From an uncultured Ruminococcus sp. (GTDB lineage Bacteria > Bacillota > Clostridia > Monoglobales > Monoglobaceae): a stretch of DNA of 64,000 bases. A model generated the notes under the pieces. It was not told where the DNA came from. It saw only the letters and a list, made by a program, of their open reading frames with translations, and searched no databases. Position 1 is the first letter of the stretch; each line of letters opens with the position of its first letter. Positions 1 to 9,878 of this stretch are shown piece after piece. A program made the position numbers and the translations under genes. The stretch spans positions 62,001 through 126,000 of the forward strand of contig CACXES010000141.1 in NCBI GenBank assembly GCA_902766745.1, read 5' to 3'.

Positions 1-1
1 T

Positions 2-226
2 GAAGGCGAAACCGTTACATTTGACAAGGTCTTGATTGTCGGCGGTGACGAGGTTAAGGTCGGCGCACCCTACGTTGACGGTGCATCGGTTGAAGCTTCT
101 GTTTTAAAGAACGGCAAGGATAAGAAGATTATTGTCTACAAGTATAAGCCCAAAAAGGGCTACCACAAAAAGCAGGGTCACAGACAGCCCTACACAAAGG
201 TTGAAATTAAAGCTATCAATGCGTAA
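2..226 (+). CDS. rplU: 50S ribosomal protein L21, 3' part (N-terminus outside window)
   Basis: The last 74 codons of L21, a structural protein of the large ribosomal subunit that binds 23S rRNA. The visible part carries the family signature: [18 protein letters not shown], and the basic C-terminal block [19 protein letters not shown]. The reading frame is open from base 2 and stops at 224-226. It is followed after 50 bases by rpmA, the usual order. In most Bacillota a gene for the cysteine protease Prp sits between rplU and rpmA; here the gap is too short to hold one. Identification is secure; the 5' end lies outside the window. Confidence 0.97.
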   Translation, partial: EGETVTFDKVLIVGGDEVKVGAPYVDGASVEASVLKNGKDKKIIVYKYKPKKGYHKKQGHRQPYTKVEIKAINA

Positions 227-276
227 GCGTTGTACGGCTTAAGCTTTTTACTTGAGTTTAAAAGGAGTGATATAAC

Positions 277-537
277 ATGGCTCATAAGAAAGGTATGGGA
301 AGCACCAAGAACGGCAGAGATTCCGAGTCCAAACGTCTCGGCGTGAAGAAGGGCGACGGTCAGCACGTTCTGGCAGGCAACATTATAGTTCGTCAGAGAG
401 GAACAAAAATTCATCCCGGAATCAATGTGGGAAAGGGCAGTGACGATACTCTCTTTGCATTGGTAAACGGTAAGGTTAAGTTTGAGCGTAAGGGCAAGAG
501 CCGCAAGCAGGTTTCTGTTTATGACATCGCTCAGTAA
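277..537 (+). CDS. rpmA: 50S ribosomal protein L27, short N-terminal form
   Basis: L27 (86 aa) reaches toward the peptidyl-transferase centre. The protein begins [19 protein letters not shown], so the conserved AHKKG...STKNGRDS start follows the initiator methionine directly. Most Bacillota make L27 with a short N-terminal extension that the protease Prp removes; no extension is encoded here, and no prp gene lies upstream. The start is set by a good Shine-Dalgarno sequence (AAAGGAGTGA, about 262-271). Stop at 535-537, followed by a terminator. Part of the rplU-rpmA operon, upstream of obg. Confidence 0.97.
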   Translation: MAHKKGMGSTKNGRDSESKRLGVKKGDGQHVLAGNIIVRQRGTKIHPGINVGKGSDDTLFALVNGKVKFERKGKSRKQVSVYDIAQ

Positions 538-549
538 TTATGACATATC

Positions 550-578
550 GGACGGACATTAATTGTCCGTCCTTTTTA
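550..578 (+). terminator. Intrinsic terminator after rpmA
   Basis: A perfect 9-bp stem (GGACGGACA at 550-558 with its complement at 564-572), a 5-base loop and a run of T. It should end most rplU-rpmA transcripts before obg. Confidence 0.85.
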
Positions 579-653
579 CTATACGGGATTTTTTGCTTCT
601 AAGTATGCGAAGGCGGCATAGGCGGCTTTCGCTGAGTAGAAAGGGGGAGGCTT

Positions 654-1925
654 ATGTTTTCGGATGTTGCGAAAATATTTGTAAAGGCCGGTGACGGCGG
701 AAACGGTGCAGTGACGTTCCACAGGGAAAAATATGTGGCGGCAGGCGGCCCTGACGGCGGCGACGGCGGCAGAGGCGGCGATGTGGTTTTGGTTGCGGAT
801 AAGGGAGTGAACACTCTTATAGATTTCAGATATAAGCGGAAGTATGCTGCGGAAAACGGCGGCGGCGGCAGAGACGGCAACCGCAACGGAAAATGCGGCG
901 AGAATCTTGAGATAAAGGTTCCTGTGGGCACGCTTGTGCGTGACTTGGAGTCGGGGCGCATAATATGCGACCTGAAGGAGGAGGGTCAGCGCACTGTGGT
1001 TGCCAGGGGCGGCATAGGCGGCTGGGGCAACGTTCATTTTGCCAATTCCACAAGACAGACGCCGAAGTTTGCAAAGCCGGGCGCACCGGGTGACGAGAGG
1101 GAGCTGGAGCTGGAGCTGAAGCTTATTGCCGACGTAGGGCTTTTGGGCTTTCCGAATGTTGGAAAGTCCACGTTTTTGTCAATGGTGAGCGATGCGAGAC
1201 CCAAAATCGCAAATTATCATTTTACTACCCTTGAGCCGAACCTCGGTGTGGTAAATATGGGTGACGGCGGCGGATTTGTTATCGCCGACATTCCCGGAAT
1301 AATCGAAGGTGCCCACGAGGGTATCGGTCTGGGTCACGAATTTCTGCGCCATGTGGAGCGCACACGGCTTCTGCTGCACTTTGTGGATGTGTCGGGCATA
1401 GAGGGCAGAGATCCCATAGAGGACTTTGACACGATTAACAATGAACTTAAATTGTACAGCGAGAGGCTGGCGGAAAAGCCGCAGATTGTCATTGCGAACA
1501 AGGCGGATATTCCGCAGTTTGACGATAATTTTGAGGCGTTCCGCAATGAGATGGAAAGCAGAGGCTATAAGGTGTTTAAAATTTCTGCCGCTACGAAGCA
1601 GGGCGTGCGCGAGGTGCTGAACTACACTCTCGAGCAGCTGTCGATTCTGCCCGAGGACGAGGAGGAGTATGAGCTTCTCGATATAGACGAGCTGAAGCGC
1701 AGCGGAGAGGAAATGCGGGTGGAGATTGAGGACGGTGTGTATTATGTCACGGGAGGACGTGTCAAGAGAATTGTCGGTTCAACGAACTTTGATGATTATG
1801 AGTCGCTGCAGTATTTCCAGAGGGCGCTTATCAAATGCGGAGCAATCAAAATGCTTGAGGATGCAGGAATAAAGGAAGGCGATACCGTCCATATCTACGG
1901 CGCGGAGTTCGACTTTGTAAAATAA
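654..1925 (+). CDS. obgE: GTPase Obg/CgtA
   Basis: Ribosome-associated GTPase (423 aa) that acts in 50S subunit assembly and stress control. Three domains are visible: the glycine-rich Obg fold (about 1-160, with GDGGNG, PDGGDGGRGGDV and NGGGGRDGN), a G domain with P-loop GFPNVGKST near residues 165-173, switch II DIPGIIEG and base-recognition NKAD, and a C-terminal OCT domain (about 345-423). Start is supported by GGGGGAGG just upstream (about 642-650). It follows rplU-rpmA, the usual neighbourhood, but a terminator lies between, so it may have a separate promoter or depend on read-through. Length is normal. Confidence 0.97.
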   Translation: MFSDVAKIFVKAGDGGNGAVTFHREKYVAAGGPDGGDGGRGGDVVLVADKGVNTLIDFRYKRKYAAENGGGGRDGNRNGKCGENLEIKVPVGTLVRDLESGRIICDLKEEGQRTVVARGGIGGWGNVHFANSTRQTPKFAKPGAPGDERELELELKLIADVGLLGFPNVGKSTFLSMVSDARPKIANYHFTTLEPNLGVVNMGDGGGFVIADIPGIIEGAHEGIGLGHEFLRHVERTRLLLHFVDVSGIEGRDPIEDFDTINNELKLYSERLAEKPQIVIANKADIPQFDDNFEAFRNEMESRGYKVFKISAATKQGVREVLNYTLEQLSILPEDEEEYELLDIDELKRSGEEMRVEIEDGVYYVTGGRVKRIVGSTNFDDYESLQYFQRALIKCGAIKMLEDAGIKEGDTVHIYGAEFDFVK

Positions 1926-1930
1926 AATAA

Positions 1931-1968
1931 AAAACAGGCTTGCGGATTTTTCGCAGGCCTGTTTGAGT
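1931..1968 (+). terminator. Intrinsic terminator after obg
   Basis: Stem AAACAGGC..TGCG paired with CGCA..GCCTGTTT around a T-rich loop, immediately after the obg stop. The rest of the 1926-2142 gap is AT-rich and holds no gene that I can support. Confidence 0.75.
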
Positions 1969-2142
1969 TTCAGTGAATCGTCATTTTCGGATTTTTAGCT
2001 GTTATATTTTTTTATTGTCTTTATCACTCATAAAATCAGACCTCTCTATAAATTGCTATATAATAATTATAGTATAATCAAAAGTTGAATGGCATTTTCT
2101 GTTCTGTTCGTATAGATACGCTCCGGGAGGTCATGTCATCAC

Positions 2143-2385
2143 CTATTTAATTTCCTGCTCCAATTCCTTAAATTCATCGGTATTAAAGAAATCCAATAGT
2201 GAAATTCCCAAACCGTCACAAAGAATTTTTATTGTAACAATTCCGGGATTTTTGCTTTTTCCATACAATATATTTTTAAGAGTCGATGGAGCAATACCCG
2301 ATTCGTTTGCTAATCTGTTGATTGTAAATCGTTTTTCTTCACATAAAGATAAAATTCTGTTCCTCACAAGCGTATACGTGTTCAT
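2143..2385 (-). CDS. Small XRE/Cro-CI family DNA-binding regulator
   Basis: An 80-residue single-domain helix-turn-helix protein. A five-helix lambda-repressor-like fold is evident: TINRLANESGIAPSTLKNIL forms the HTH (about 21-40), followed by GKSKNPGIVTIKILCDGLGI and an acidic tail. No ligand or protease domain is present, so it is probably a simple repressor. The start ATG at 2385 follows GAGGTGA on the minus strand. It is divergent from the SLOG gene at 2491, and the 105-bp gap holds a promoter and a palindrome, so autoregulation and control of the neighbour are likely (inference). The region is more AT-rich than the flanking housekeeping genes, which may indicate acquisition. Confidence 0.88.
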   Translation of the reverse strand: MNTYTLVRNRILSLCEEKRFTINRLANESGIAPSTLKNILYGKSKNPGIVTIKILCDGLGISLLDFFNTDEFKELEQEIK

Positions 2386-2398
2386 ATTGAATCACCTC

Positions 2399-2414
2399 AA
2401 ACTAATTATAGTTT
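2399..2414. promoter_or_regulatory. Inverted repeat, candidate operator of the XRE regulator
   Basis: AAACTA-ATTA-TAGTTT, 6-bp arms, just upstream of the regulator start codon and 8 bp before the -35 box of the SLOG promoter. A further TAGTTT half site follows at 2418-2423. The role as operator is inferred from position. Confidence 0.45.
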
Positions 2415-2421
2415 CTTTAGT

Positions 2422-2450
2422 TTGACAAAATAGGCTATATATGATACTAT
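2422..2450 (+). promoter_or_regulatory. Sigma-70-type promoter for the SLOG gene
   Basis: TTGACA (2422-2427), 17-bp spacer, TACTAT (2445-2450), 40 bp before the start codon of the 2491 gene. Confidence 0.65.
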
Positions 2451-2490
2451 TTAGACTATATAAAGACTGGGTGTAATAAGGAGATTGAAT

Positions 2491-2958
2491 ATGAATAATA
2501 AAATATGTTGTTTTGCGGGTCACAGCGGTATAATCGAAACCGAAAATCTCAAATTAAAGGTTTATGAAAAATGTGAGGAGCTAATAACAGATTGCGGCGT
2601 AACAATCTTTTGGGTAGGTCATTACGGCGACTTTGACCGTCTTGCGGCAAACTGTGTCCGAGAATTGAAAGAAAAATATCCGAATATACGGCTTGAACTC
2701 ATCTTGCCGTATGTCACAAAATCCATAAGCCGATGTAAAGAGATATTCTATCATAATTTTGACTGTATGATAATGGCGGGCATGAACGAAAAAATACCTA
2801 AGAGATACAGAATAATAAAATGCAACCAATATATGGTTAATAATTCGTCATACTTAATTGCATATGTAAATTACTCCTTCGGCGGTGCGGCAATGACGCT
2901 TGAATACGCGCGAAAAAAAGAAATAACAGTGTTTAATTTTGGAAATTGCAATCCGTAG
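2491..2958 (+). CDS. SLOG-family protein (YpsA/YoqJ, DUF1273-like)
   Basis: 155 aa. The pattern CCFAGHS near the N-terminus, a central FWVGHYGDFDRLAA segment and LILPYVT is typical of the YpsA/YoqJ branch of the SLOG Rossmann-like superfamily, whose members are thought to bind nucleotide-type ligands (NAD- or ADP-ribose-related). A conserved glycine-rich loop GGAAMTLEYA lies near the C-terminus. No enzyme activity can be assigned. I chose ATG 2491 rather than the in-frame TTG at 2485 because AAGGAG (2478-2483) is 7 bases from the ATG. Divergent from the XRE regulator; followed by a terminator. Related genes are common in Bacillota chromosomes and prophages; no phage gene is visible here. Confidence 0.82.
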   Translation: MNNKICCFAGHSGIIETENLKLKVYEKCEELITDCGVTIFWVGHYGDFDRLAANCVRELKEKYPNIRLELILPYVTKSISRCKEIFYHNFDCMIMAGMNEKIPKRYRIIKCNQYMVNNSSYLIAYVNYSFGGAAMTLEYARKKEITVFNFGNCNP

Positions 2959-2962
2959 AACA

Positions 2963-3003
2963 AAAATGACAGCAGAGCCGATTTGCTATGCTGTTATTTT
3001 TTA
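2963..3003. terminator. Terminator between the convergent SLOG and SLH genes
   Basis: 12-bp stem with one mismatch (2963-2974 with 2989-3000) followed by T-rich sequence; A-rich on the other side, so it can act in both directions between the convergent genes. Confidence 0.75.
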
Positions 3004-3023
3004 TTCCATATAAAATTTCAGTC

Positions 3024-5684
3024 TTATATACCAAAAATGTTAAAGAGCATTTTTGCAGCTTCGGCACGGGTTACGCCCTGCAGAGGACGCAGTGTTCCGT
3101 CGGGATAACCGCTCATAATTCCGCAGGAAACGGCGGTTTTCATACTCTCCTCTGCCCAGAAGGGAATGTCCTGTGCATCGGCTGCACTTATCGGTGAGGA
3201 TTTTAAACCCTTGGGCAGCATACGGTTCAGTGAAATGGCAAACTCCATACGGTTTATAACTGCGTTGGGATTGAAGGAGGTTCCGTACTGACCAAGCTGT
3301 CCCTGCATTATTCCGAGGCTGTACACTGCCTTTACCTTGTTTTCCGCCCACCATGGTATATCATCCTTATCAATGAACGGAAGCTCCGTATCGGCGTAGC
3401 TGTCCGGGTCAACGCCGAGATAGTTACACATCATTATGGCAAATTCAACCCTTTTCATCCTGTTGTCGGGATTGAATAAAATCAGGCCTTCACCCTCAAG
3501 ACTTCCGTTTACGGTGCCGCAGGAGGCGAGATAAGAAATATAGTCGCGTCCCCAATGATTTGTTGTGTCGGAAAAGACGTTGTCCACAGACGAAAGACTG
3601 CCTGCGTCAAGCATTTTAACGGCGGAGAGACCGCCTGCTGAGGTGACGGTTATGCATACGCGATGGTATCGGTCATCGGGGAGCGCACATCTTATCCCCG
3701 TGCCGTCAAACTCGAAATCGGCAGACTTGCTGTCAATACTGATTTTTATGCTGTCCTTGGTTATTCCCTCGCCGCTGATTTTGGCACGGACGGTGCAGTC
3801 CTCGGCGGAGGCAAGGATTGACGGATAGGAGTCCTCTCCCTGACCGGAGCCGCCGTTTATTGTAACGGGAATCTCGATAGAGCATATTCCGGCACTGACG
3901 GCAAGTGTTCCCGTTGCTCCTGTGTTTTCGGAGGCGATAAATACACCGTTATCGTCAAGGGTTCCGACTGAGCGGTCATTGCTGACCAACGTCCAGCGAT
4001 AGCAGGAGTTATCCGATACAAGCTCACGCCCGCCCCAGAAGCTCTTTGCGGTGAGGTTGACACGAGTATTTGCGCCGATTGAAAGCTCGTTTACCATATA
4101 TCCGTAGTCGGAATCGTAAAGCTCGATTTTCTCGGGTGTTGAAACGGATACTGCCGAAGCATGCCCCTCTGCCTCGCCGCCGGTTGCCGAAACATAAACG
4201 TCGCCGTTGCCGTAAACGGTAAGATAGCCGTTTTCGTCTATATACGAGGATCTTCCGGTTCCGTCGGGGGTTTCGGCATCATAATCTATCCTGTATTCAA
4301 TATCCGAGGGTAAATCCGTCTCCGTATAAGAGCTGTCACGGGCAATGACCGCCGCCATGGAAACGGAGGAGCCCGAGAGCATATAGCTTCCGTCATTTTC
4401 GAGGAACAGCTCATACGGGATTCCGTTCGGGTAGGGCTTTGTCAGAAACAGGAAGTTTGCGCAGCTTCTGAGAGCACCGTCAGACGGGGAGTTTACAACG
4501 TGCATATCAAGGCTTCCTGCACCGGAGACTGCCATTTGGGTCGAGCCGCCGCCGTCCAGGCTTATTGCTTCAACACAGCCCAGCTCAAGCAGCCGCCGTG
4601 CAACCGTTTCCTTGCGTGCACCGTAGCTGTAGCCGCTTTGTCTGCCGTCTATCGTATAGAAAATTATATTTCCGTTGGGCTTTATGCCGACAGCGGTTCG
4701 AGGTGCGGCGCTCTCGTCCTCATAGTCAAGCTGCCCGTTTGTGATAAGCTTTCCGCCAAGGGCACCGAGACCGTATACCGCCGTTTCCCACAGCTCCTGA
4801 TTTTCGGATGCGGTTGTCGTTATTTTGATTGTCTGTCCCTCGCTGAGTTTCGCAATTCTGCCGCGAAGCTCGTCAGAGGCATCAGCGGAAACGCTGAGTA
4901 TCATTTTTCCGTCCGGGATAGGCACTGAGCCGTCGTTTTCCGAAATACTCTCCACAACGGCAGTGATTTCACCGCCTATCTTAAGCTCGCCGGACACGCT
5001 TCCGAGGACCACGTCAATACCCTTGCCGGGTGAGTGGGTCTTGTCGGAAAAATCGCTGTTGAAAAGGTACAGAGCATACGGCTGACGATACTTGTTGATA
5101 CACTCAACCTGAAAGCCGGAGCCGTCCTCACAGGTTACCGTAGTGTAAATCGGGAATGTGGCGCAGAACGCAGTGCCGTTGGCACGAAAGCCGATTCCGG
5201 GACGCCAGGTTGAGTCGGCGGTGTAGATTCTGCCGTCGATTATGGTATTGCTCATCGGAACACCCGTCTGAAACGAGAAAAAGTCTGCATTCATACCCAT
5301 GGACGGGTTATATCCCTGCTGACGGAGTACGTCTGCCGCCTGAAGCACGGTGCGCTTGCCGAAGGCGCTCCACCCGTTGGTGAGGATTGGGTGAACAATT
5401 CCGTTGGGTGTATATTCCACATAGTGTTCGGTCTGCCTGCCCACGGAGCTGTCGTCAAAGACGTTTTTACGGTATGTGGTGTAGGGGGCAATTTTTTCCG
5501 ATTCCGCGGAAATGTGTGTGCCGAGGACATCGGCGTGTGCCGAAGTCGGAAGCGCAGTGGCTGCAAACACCGTAATCAGCAGAGCCGCCCCGAGCTTTTG
5601 GAGCTTTTTTATGTAGTTGCTTCTATATTTATAGGAAGAAACTCTGTCCTTTGATGTTCGCATTGAAAAAGTATTGTTTAGCAT
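3024..5684 (-). CDS. Secreted phosphodiester glycosidase-domain protein with SLH repeats
   Basis: An 886-aa surface protein. A signal peptide is visible (basic SNYIKKLQK, hydrophobic LGAALLITVFAATALP, cleavage near AHA at 49-51). Residues about 90-420 match the phosphodiester glycosidase (NAGPA/DUF2233) domain, with NADFF (132-136), FYTIDGRQ and the DGGGST loop (377-382). This family removes sugar-1-phosphate or phosphodiester-linked sugars or acts in exopolysaccharide turnover; the substrate here is unknown. A beta-rich Ig-like region follows (about 425-690). Three SLH modules (about 695-886, with FSDTTNHWG, IPWWAENKVKAV and YPDGTLRP..TRAEAAKM) should anchor it to secondary cell-wall polymer. 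The start has GGAGGT 7 bases upstream. Monocistronic and divergent from rpoB. Confidence 0.9.
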   Translation of the reverse strand: MLNNTFSMRTSKDRVSSYKYRSNYIKKLQKLGAALLITVFAATALPTSAHADVLGTHISAESEKIAPYTTYRKNVFDDSSVGRQTEHYVEYTPNGIVHPILTNGWSAFGKRTVLQAADVLRQQGYNPSMGMNADFFSFQTGVPMSNTIIDGRIYTADSTWRPGIGFRANGTAFCATFPIYTTVTCEDGSGFQVECINKYRQPYALYLFNSDFSDKTHSPGKGIDVVLGSVSGELKIGGEITAVVESISENDGSVPIPDGKMILSVSADASDELRGRIAKLSEGQTIKITTTASENQELWETAVYGLGALGGKLITNGQLDYEDESAAPRTAVGIKPNGNIIFYTIDGRQSGYSYGARKETVARRLLELGCVEAISLDGGGSTQMAVSGAGSLDMHVVNSPSDGALRSCANFLFLTKPYPNGIPYELFLENDGSYMLSGSSVSMAAVIARDSSYTETDLPSDIEYRIDYDAETPDGTGRSSYIDENGYLTVYGNGDVYVSATGGEAEGHASAVSVSTPEKIELYDSDYGYMVNELSIGANTRVNLTAKSFWGGRELVSDNSCYRWTLVSNDRSVGTLDDNGVFIASENTGATGTLAVSAGICSIEIPVTINGGSGQGEDSYPSILASAEDCTVRAKISGEGITKDSIKISIDSKSADFEFDGTGIRCALPDDRYHRVCITVTSAGGLSAVKMLDAGSLSSVDNVFSDTTNHWGRDYISYLASCGTVNGSLEGEGLILFNPDNRMKRVEFAIMMCNYLGVDPDSYADTELPFIDKDDIPWWAENKVKAVYSLGIMQGQLGQYGTSFNPNAVINRMEFAISLNRMLPKGLKSSPISAADAQDIPFWAEESMKTAVSCGIMSGYPDGTLRPLQGVTRAEAAKMLFNIFGI

Positions 5685-5702
5685 ATCTATGACCTCCGTA
5701 AT

Positions 5703-5731
5703 AAAATATGTGCAGTTTATGCATATTTCAA
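5703..5731 (-). promoter_or_regulatory. Possible promoter of the SLH protein gene
   Basis: Minus-strand TTGAAA (5731-5726), 17 bp, TATTTT (5708-5703), just before the start codon at 5684. The short leader still contains the ribosome binding site. A moderate match only. Confidence 0.4.
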
Positions 5732-5765
5732 CACAAGTTTTATGCAGTTTTTGACTTTAAAACAC

Positions 5766-5794
5766 TTGACAAGCTATGTTTTAAGTGGTATAAT
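5766..5794 (+). promoter_or_regulatory. Near-ideal promoter of rpoBC
   Basis: TTGACA (5766-5771), 17-bp spacer, TATAAT (5789-5794) with an extended -10 TGG. Every element is consensus. It drives rpoBC with a leader of about 215 bases. The leader (about 5800-6016) is AT-rich with an imperfect GAGAGATTTT/AAAATTTCTC repeat at about 5911-5934 and no clear terminator or RNA-motif match. Confidence 0.88.
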
Positions 5795-6016
5795 AATTAT
5801 CTGTTTATAGTGCGAAAGTTTGCGTATTTGCTTTTTTGTAACGATAAAAACGCACATTTGATTTGCGAATAGAGTTATTGTAGCACATTCCGCCGGATTT
5901 ATCAAGTGCGGAGAGAGATTTTGTAAAATTTCTCAAATGACTTTGCGCAAACGGAGCGGAAATACGATGATTTTCACAGCTTTTAAGAAAATATTATTAA
6001 TGAGGTGAGCGGTTTT

Positions 6017-9000
6017 ATGGTACATCCTGTGAAACTGGGTAAGAATACTCGTATGAGTTACGGCAAGATCAACGAGGTTCTGGAGATGCCCAATCTGATT
6101 GAAATTCAGATAAACTCGTACAACTGGTTTTTGGACGAGGGATTGAAAGAGGTTTTTCACGATGTTTCGCCTATTGCGGATTATAACGCAAATCTCCTTC
6201 TGGAATTCATTGACTACCGTTTGGACAAGGAACCGAAATACGATATTGAGGAATGCAAGGAGAGAGACGCTACCTATGCGGCTCCGCTTCGTGTGAAGGT
6301 TCGCCTTATCAACAAGGAGTCGGGTGAGATAAAGGAGCAGGAAATCTTTATGGGCGATTTCCCGCTGATGACACCGTCCGGTACGTTTATTATAAACGGT
6401 GCCGAGCGTGTTATCGTATCTCAGCTTGTGCGTGCGCCAAGTGTGTACTTCTCGCAGGAGTTCGATAAGCTTGGTAAAAAGCTGTTTTCGTCTCAGGTTA
6501 TACCCAACAGGGGTGCATGGCTGGAGTACGAAACCGACAGCAACGATATATTCTATGTGCGTATTGACCGTAACAGAAAGATGCCTGTTACGGTGCTTAT
6601 CCGTGCCTTGGGCTTTGGAACGGATGCGCAGATAGTTGACCTGTTCGGCGAGGATGCGCGGCTTATCGCCACAATGGAAAAGGATACGACCACATCGACA
6701 GATGAGGGTCTTTTAGAGATATACAGGAAGCTTCGCCCGGGCGAGCCTCCCACGGTCGAAAGTGCAAGTACGCTGATACAGAACCTTTTCTTCGACCCGA
6801 AGAGATATGACCTTGCCAGGGTCGGAAGATATAAGTTCAATAAGAAGCTGCGTCTTGCGAATCGTATCTGCGGATTTGTTTCGGGTCAGACCATTGCCGA
6901 TCCCGAAACCGGTGAGTTAATCGTCGCAGAGGGCGATGTGATTACAAAGGATATTGCTAAGGCTCTTGAGCGGGCAAAGGTTAACGATATAGTTCTGGAC
7001 GTTGACGGACAGAGGACGAGGGTTATCTCAAACAACATGGTTGATTTGAGTGATTATGTCGACTATAATCCGAGAGACTACGGCATTTACGAAAGAGTAA
7101 GAGCCATTGTCCTTGACGAGATACTTGCCGAGTATCCGGATATGAATTCGGATGAATTCAAGCAGGCTCTCACGGACAGACGGGATGAGCTTATTCCGAG
7201 ACATATATTAAAGGATGATATAATCGCCTCAATCTCGTATATGGGGAATCTTGCCGCAGGCGTGGGTGAGGTGGACGATATCGACCACCTGGGCAACCGT
7301 CGTCTTCGCAGTGTAGGCGAGCTTTTGCAGAACCAGTTTCGCATTGGTCTTTCTCGTATGGAACGTGCTGTCCGCGAGCGTATGTCTACACAGGATCTGG
7401 AGACGATTACGCCGCAGAACCTTATAAACATCAGACCCGTAACCTCCGCAATAAAGGAGTTCTTCGGTTCGTCACAGCTGTCGCAGTTCATGGATCAGAT
7501 CAACCCCCTGGGTGAGCTGACGCATAAGAGAAGGCTGTCGGCTTTGGGCCCCGGAGGTCTTTCGCGTGAGCGTGCCGGCTTTGAGGTGCGAGATGTTCAC
7601 CATTCACATTACGGACGTATGTGCCCCATCGAGACGCCTGAAGGACCGAACATAGGTCTTATCAACTCTCTGAGCGGATTTGCCAAGGTGAATGAGTACG
7701 GCTTTATCGAAACACCGTACAGACGTGTTGACAAGGAAACCGGAATTGTTACAAAAGAGGTTGAATATATGACTGCCGATGTGGAGGAGGGCTTCTATGT
7801 TGCTCAGGCAACGGAGCCGCTCGACGAGGACGGCAGATTTGTGAGCAAAAAGGTCGTAACGAGATATAAGGATGAATTTATCGAGGTTCCGCCGAAGCGT
7901 GTTGACTACATGGACGTATCTCCGAGACAGGTTATGTCAATCGCAACGGCGATGATTCCCTTCCTTGAAAACGATGACGCTAACCGTGCGCTGATGGGTT
8001 CAAACATGCAGCGTCAGGCTGTTCCGCTGCTCATGCCCGAGTCGCCGATTGTCGGCACCGGCATGGAGTACAAGGCGGCTCGCGATTCGGGCGTTTGTAT
8101 CCTTGCCAAGGAGGGCGGTGTTGTCGAAAAGGTTTCGGCAACTGAAATTGTTATAAAGAATGATAATCACGAACGTGATTTGTATAAGTTGATAAAATAT
8201 ACGCGCTCCAACCAGGGCACCTGTATCAATCAGCGGCCTATAGTGGCGGAGGGCGAAAGAGTAGAAAAGGGCGACATTATCGCCGACGGACCGTCCACTA
8301 AAAACGGTGAGATAGGTCTCGGTCGCAACATACTAATCGGATTTATGACCTGGGAAGGCTATAACTACGAGGATGCTATATTGATTAACGAGCAGCTTGT
8401 AAAGGACGATATATTCACTTCTATTCATATAGAGGAATATGAGATTGAGGCTCGTGAGACAAAGCTCGGTCCCGAGGAGATAACAAGGGATATACCCAAC
8501 GTGGGTGACGATGCTCTGCGTGACCTGGACGAGCGCGGAATTATCCGAATCGGTGCCGAGGTTGAGGCGGGAGATATTCTTGTCGGTAAGGTTACGCCGA
8601 AGGGCGAGACGGAGCTTACCGCAGAGGAAAGACTTCTCCGTGCAATATTCGGCGAGAAGGCGCGCGAGGTCCGCGATACCTCGCTGCGAGTTCCTCACGG
8701 TGAATACGGAATTATCGTCGATGTAAAGGTATTTACAAGGGCAAACGGAGATGAGCTTCCGCCGGGGGTTACGCAGATTGTCCGCTGCTATATTGCGCAG
8801 AAGAGAAAGATTTCCGTCGGTGATAAGATGGCGGGACGCCACGGTAACAAGGGTGTTATTTCCCGTATACTTCCGGAGGAGGATATGCCGTTCCTGCCTG
8901 ACGGAACTCCGCTTCAGATAGTTCTGAATCCTCTAGGCGTACCGTCTCGTATGAATATCGGTCAGGTGCTTGAGGTTCACTTGGGCTATGCCGCAAAGGC

Positions 9001-9787
9001 ACTGGGCTGGAAGATTGCCACACCTGTTTTCGACGGTGCAACCGAGGAGGATATCGTGGAGGCACTGGAGCAGGCAGGCTGCGACAGATCGGGTAAAACT
9101 ATTCTCTATGACGGACGTACCGGTGAGCCGTTCGATAACCCGGTAACGGTTGGATATATGCACTATCTCAAGCTTGCTCACCTGGTTGATGATAAGATAC
9201 ACGCACGTTCGACGGGACCATACTCCCTCGTTACGCAGCAGCCCCTCGGCGGTAAGGCGCAGTTCGGCGGTCAGCGTTTCGGTGAGATGGAGGTTTGGGC
9301 GCTTGAGGCTTACGGTGCGGCATACACTCTGCAGGAGATACTGACGGTTAAGTCGGATGATGTTGTGGGACGTGTTAAGACCTATGAGGCTATTGTGAAG
9401 GGCGAAAATGTTCCCGAACCCGGCGTGCCGGAATCCTTTAAGGTTCTTATCAAGGAGCTGCAGAGTCTTGCGCTTGATATCAAGGTGCTGGATAAGGATG
9501 ATAATGAAATTATACTCAAGGAATCCATAGATGATGATGACACGGATTTGCCTGTAAACATTGCGGACGTTGAGGAGGAAAATGCTGAAAATGAGCATGA
9601 TTTCTCCGAGGATGACTATGATGATGCAGATTCAGAGCTGGATGATATTCTCGGTGATGACGATGATCTGATGAATTCCATAATCGGCGACGATGAGGAT
9701 GATATTGATTATCTGGATGCTGAGGGAATTGAATCTCTTGACCGGATTGCTGAAGATGAAGATATGGATGAGGATGATATGTTCTGA
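6017..9787 (+). CDS. rpoB: DNA-directed RNA polymerase beta subunit
   Basis: About 1256 aa. The catalytic beta subunit of RNA polymerase. Visible hallmarks are the rifampicin-pocket segment ([24 protein letters not shown]), [23 protein letters not shown] and the C-terminal [18 protein letters not shown] clamp anchor. The rifampicin region looks like the sensitive wild type. The C-terminus carries an acidic Asp/Glu-rich tail of about 80 residues, as in many Clostridia. GTG 6005 is in frame, but ATG 6017 is preferred because GAGGTGAG lies 7 bases before it. Unusually, rplJL does not precede it; the neighbour upstream is a divergent surface-protein gene. Confidence 0.98.
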   Translation: MVHPVKLGKNTRMSYGKINEVLEMPNLIEIQINSYNWFLDEGLKEVFHDVSPIADYNANLLLEFIDYRLDKEPKYDIEECKERDATYAAPLRVKVRLINKESGEIKEQEIFMGDFPLMTPSGTFIINGAERVIVSQLVRAPSVYFSQEFDKLGKKLFSSQVIPNRGAWLEYETDSNDIFYVRIDRNRKMPVTVLIRALGFGTDAQIVDLFGEDARLIATMEKDTTTSTDEGLLEIYRKLRPGEPPTVESASTLIQNLFFDPKRYDLARVGRYKFNKKLRLANRICGFVSGQTIADPETGELIVAEGDVITKDIAKALERAKVNDIVLDVDGQRTRVISNNMVDLSDYVDYNPRDYGIYERVRAIVLDEILAEYPDMNSDEFKQALTDRRDELIPRHILKDDIIASISYMGNLAAGVGEVDDIDHLGNRRLRSVGELLQNQFRIGLSRMERAVRERMSTQDLETITPQNLINIRPVTSAIKEFFGSSQLSQFMDQINPLGELTHKRRLSALGPGGLSRERAGFEVRDVHHSHYGRMCPIETPEGPNIGLINSLSGFAKVNEYGFIETPYRRVDKETGIVTKEVEYMTADVEEGFYVAQATEPLDEDGRFVSKKVVTRYKDEFIEVPPKRVDYMDVSPRQVMSIATAMIPFLENDDANRALMGSNMQRQAVPLLMPESPIVGTGMEYKAARDSGVCILAKEGGVVEKVSATEIVIKNDNHERDLYKLIKYTRSNQGTCINQRPIVAEGERVEKGDIIADGPSTKNGEIGLGRNILIGFMTWEGYNYEDAILINEQLVKDDIFTSIHIEEYEIEARETKLGPEEITRDIPNVGDDALRDLDERGIIRIGAEVEAGDILVGKVTPKGETELTAEERLLRAIFGEKAREVRDTSLRVPHGEYGIIVDVKVFTRANGDELPPGVTQIVRCYIAQKRKISVGDKMAGRHGNKGVISRILPEEDMPFLPDGTPLQIVLNPLGVPSRMNIGQVLEVHLGYAAKALGWKIATPVFDGATEEDIVEALEQAGCDRSGKTILYDGRTGEPFDNPVTVGYMHYLKLAHLVDDKIHARSTGPYSLVTQQPLGGKAQFGGQRFGEMEVWALEAYGAAYTLQEILTVKSDDVVGRVKTYEAIVKGENVPEPGVPESFKVLIKELQSLALDIKVLDKDDNEIILKESIDDDDTDLPVNIADVEEENAENEHDFSEDDYDDADSELDDILGDDDDLMNSIIGDDEDDIDYLDAEGIESLDRIAEDEDMDEDDMF

Positions 9788-9878
9788 TCCACAGTAAGTC
9801 GCAGTAAAAGGCTTGGCTGTCTGTCAGGCTCACGGCAGACGGTGTGTGAAAATGTGAGACGGAAAGGTAGATATCAAT

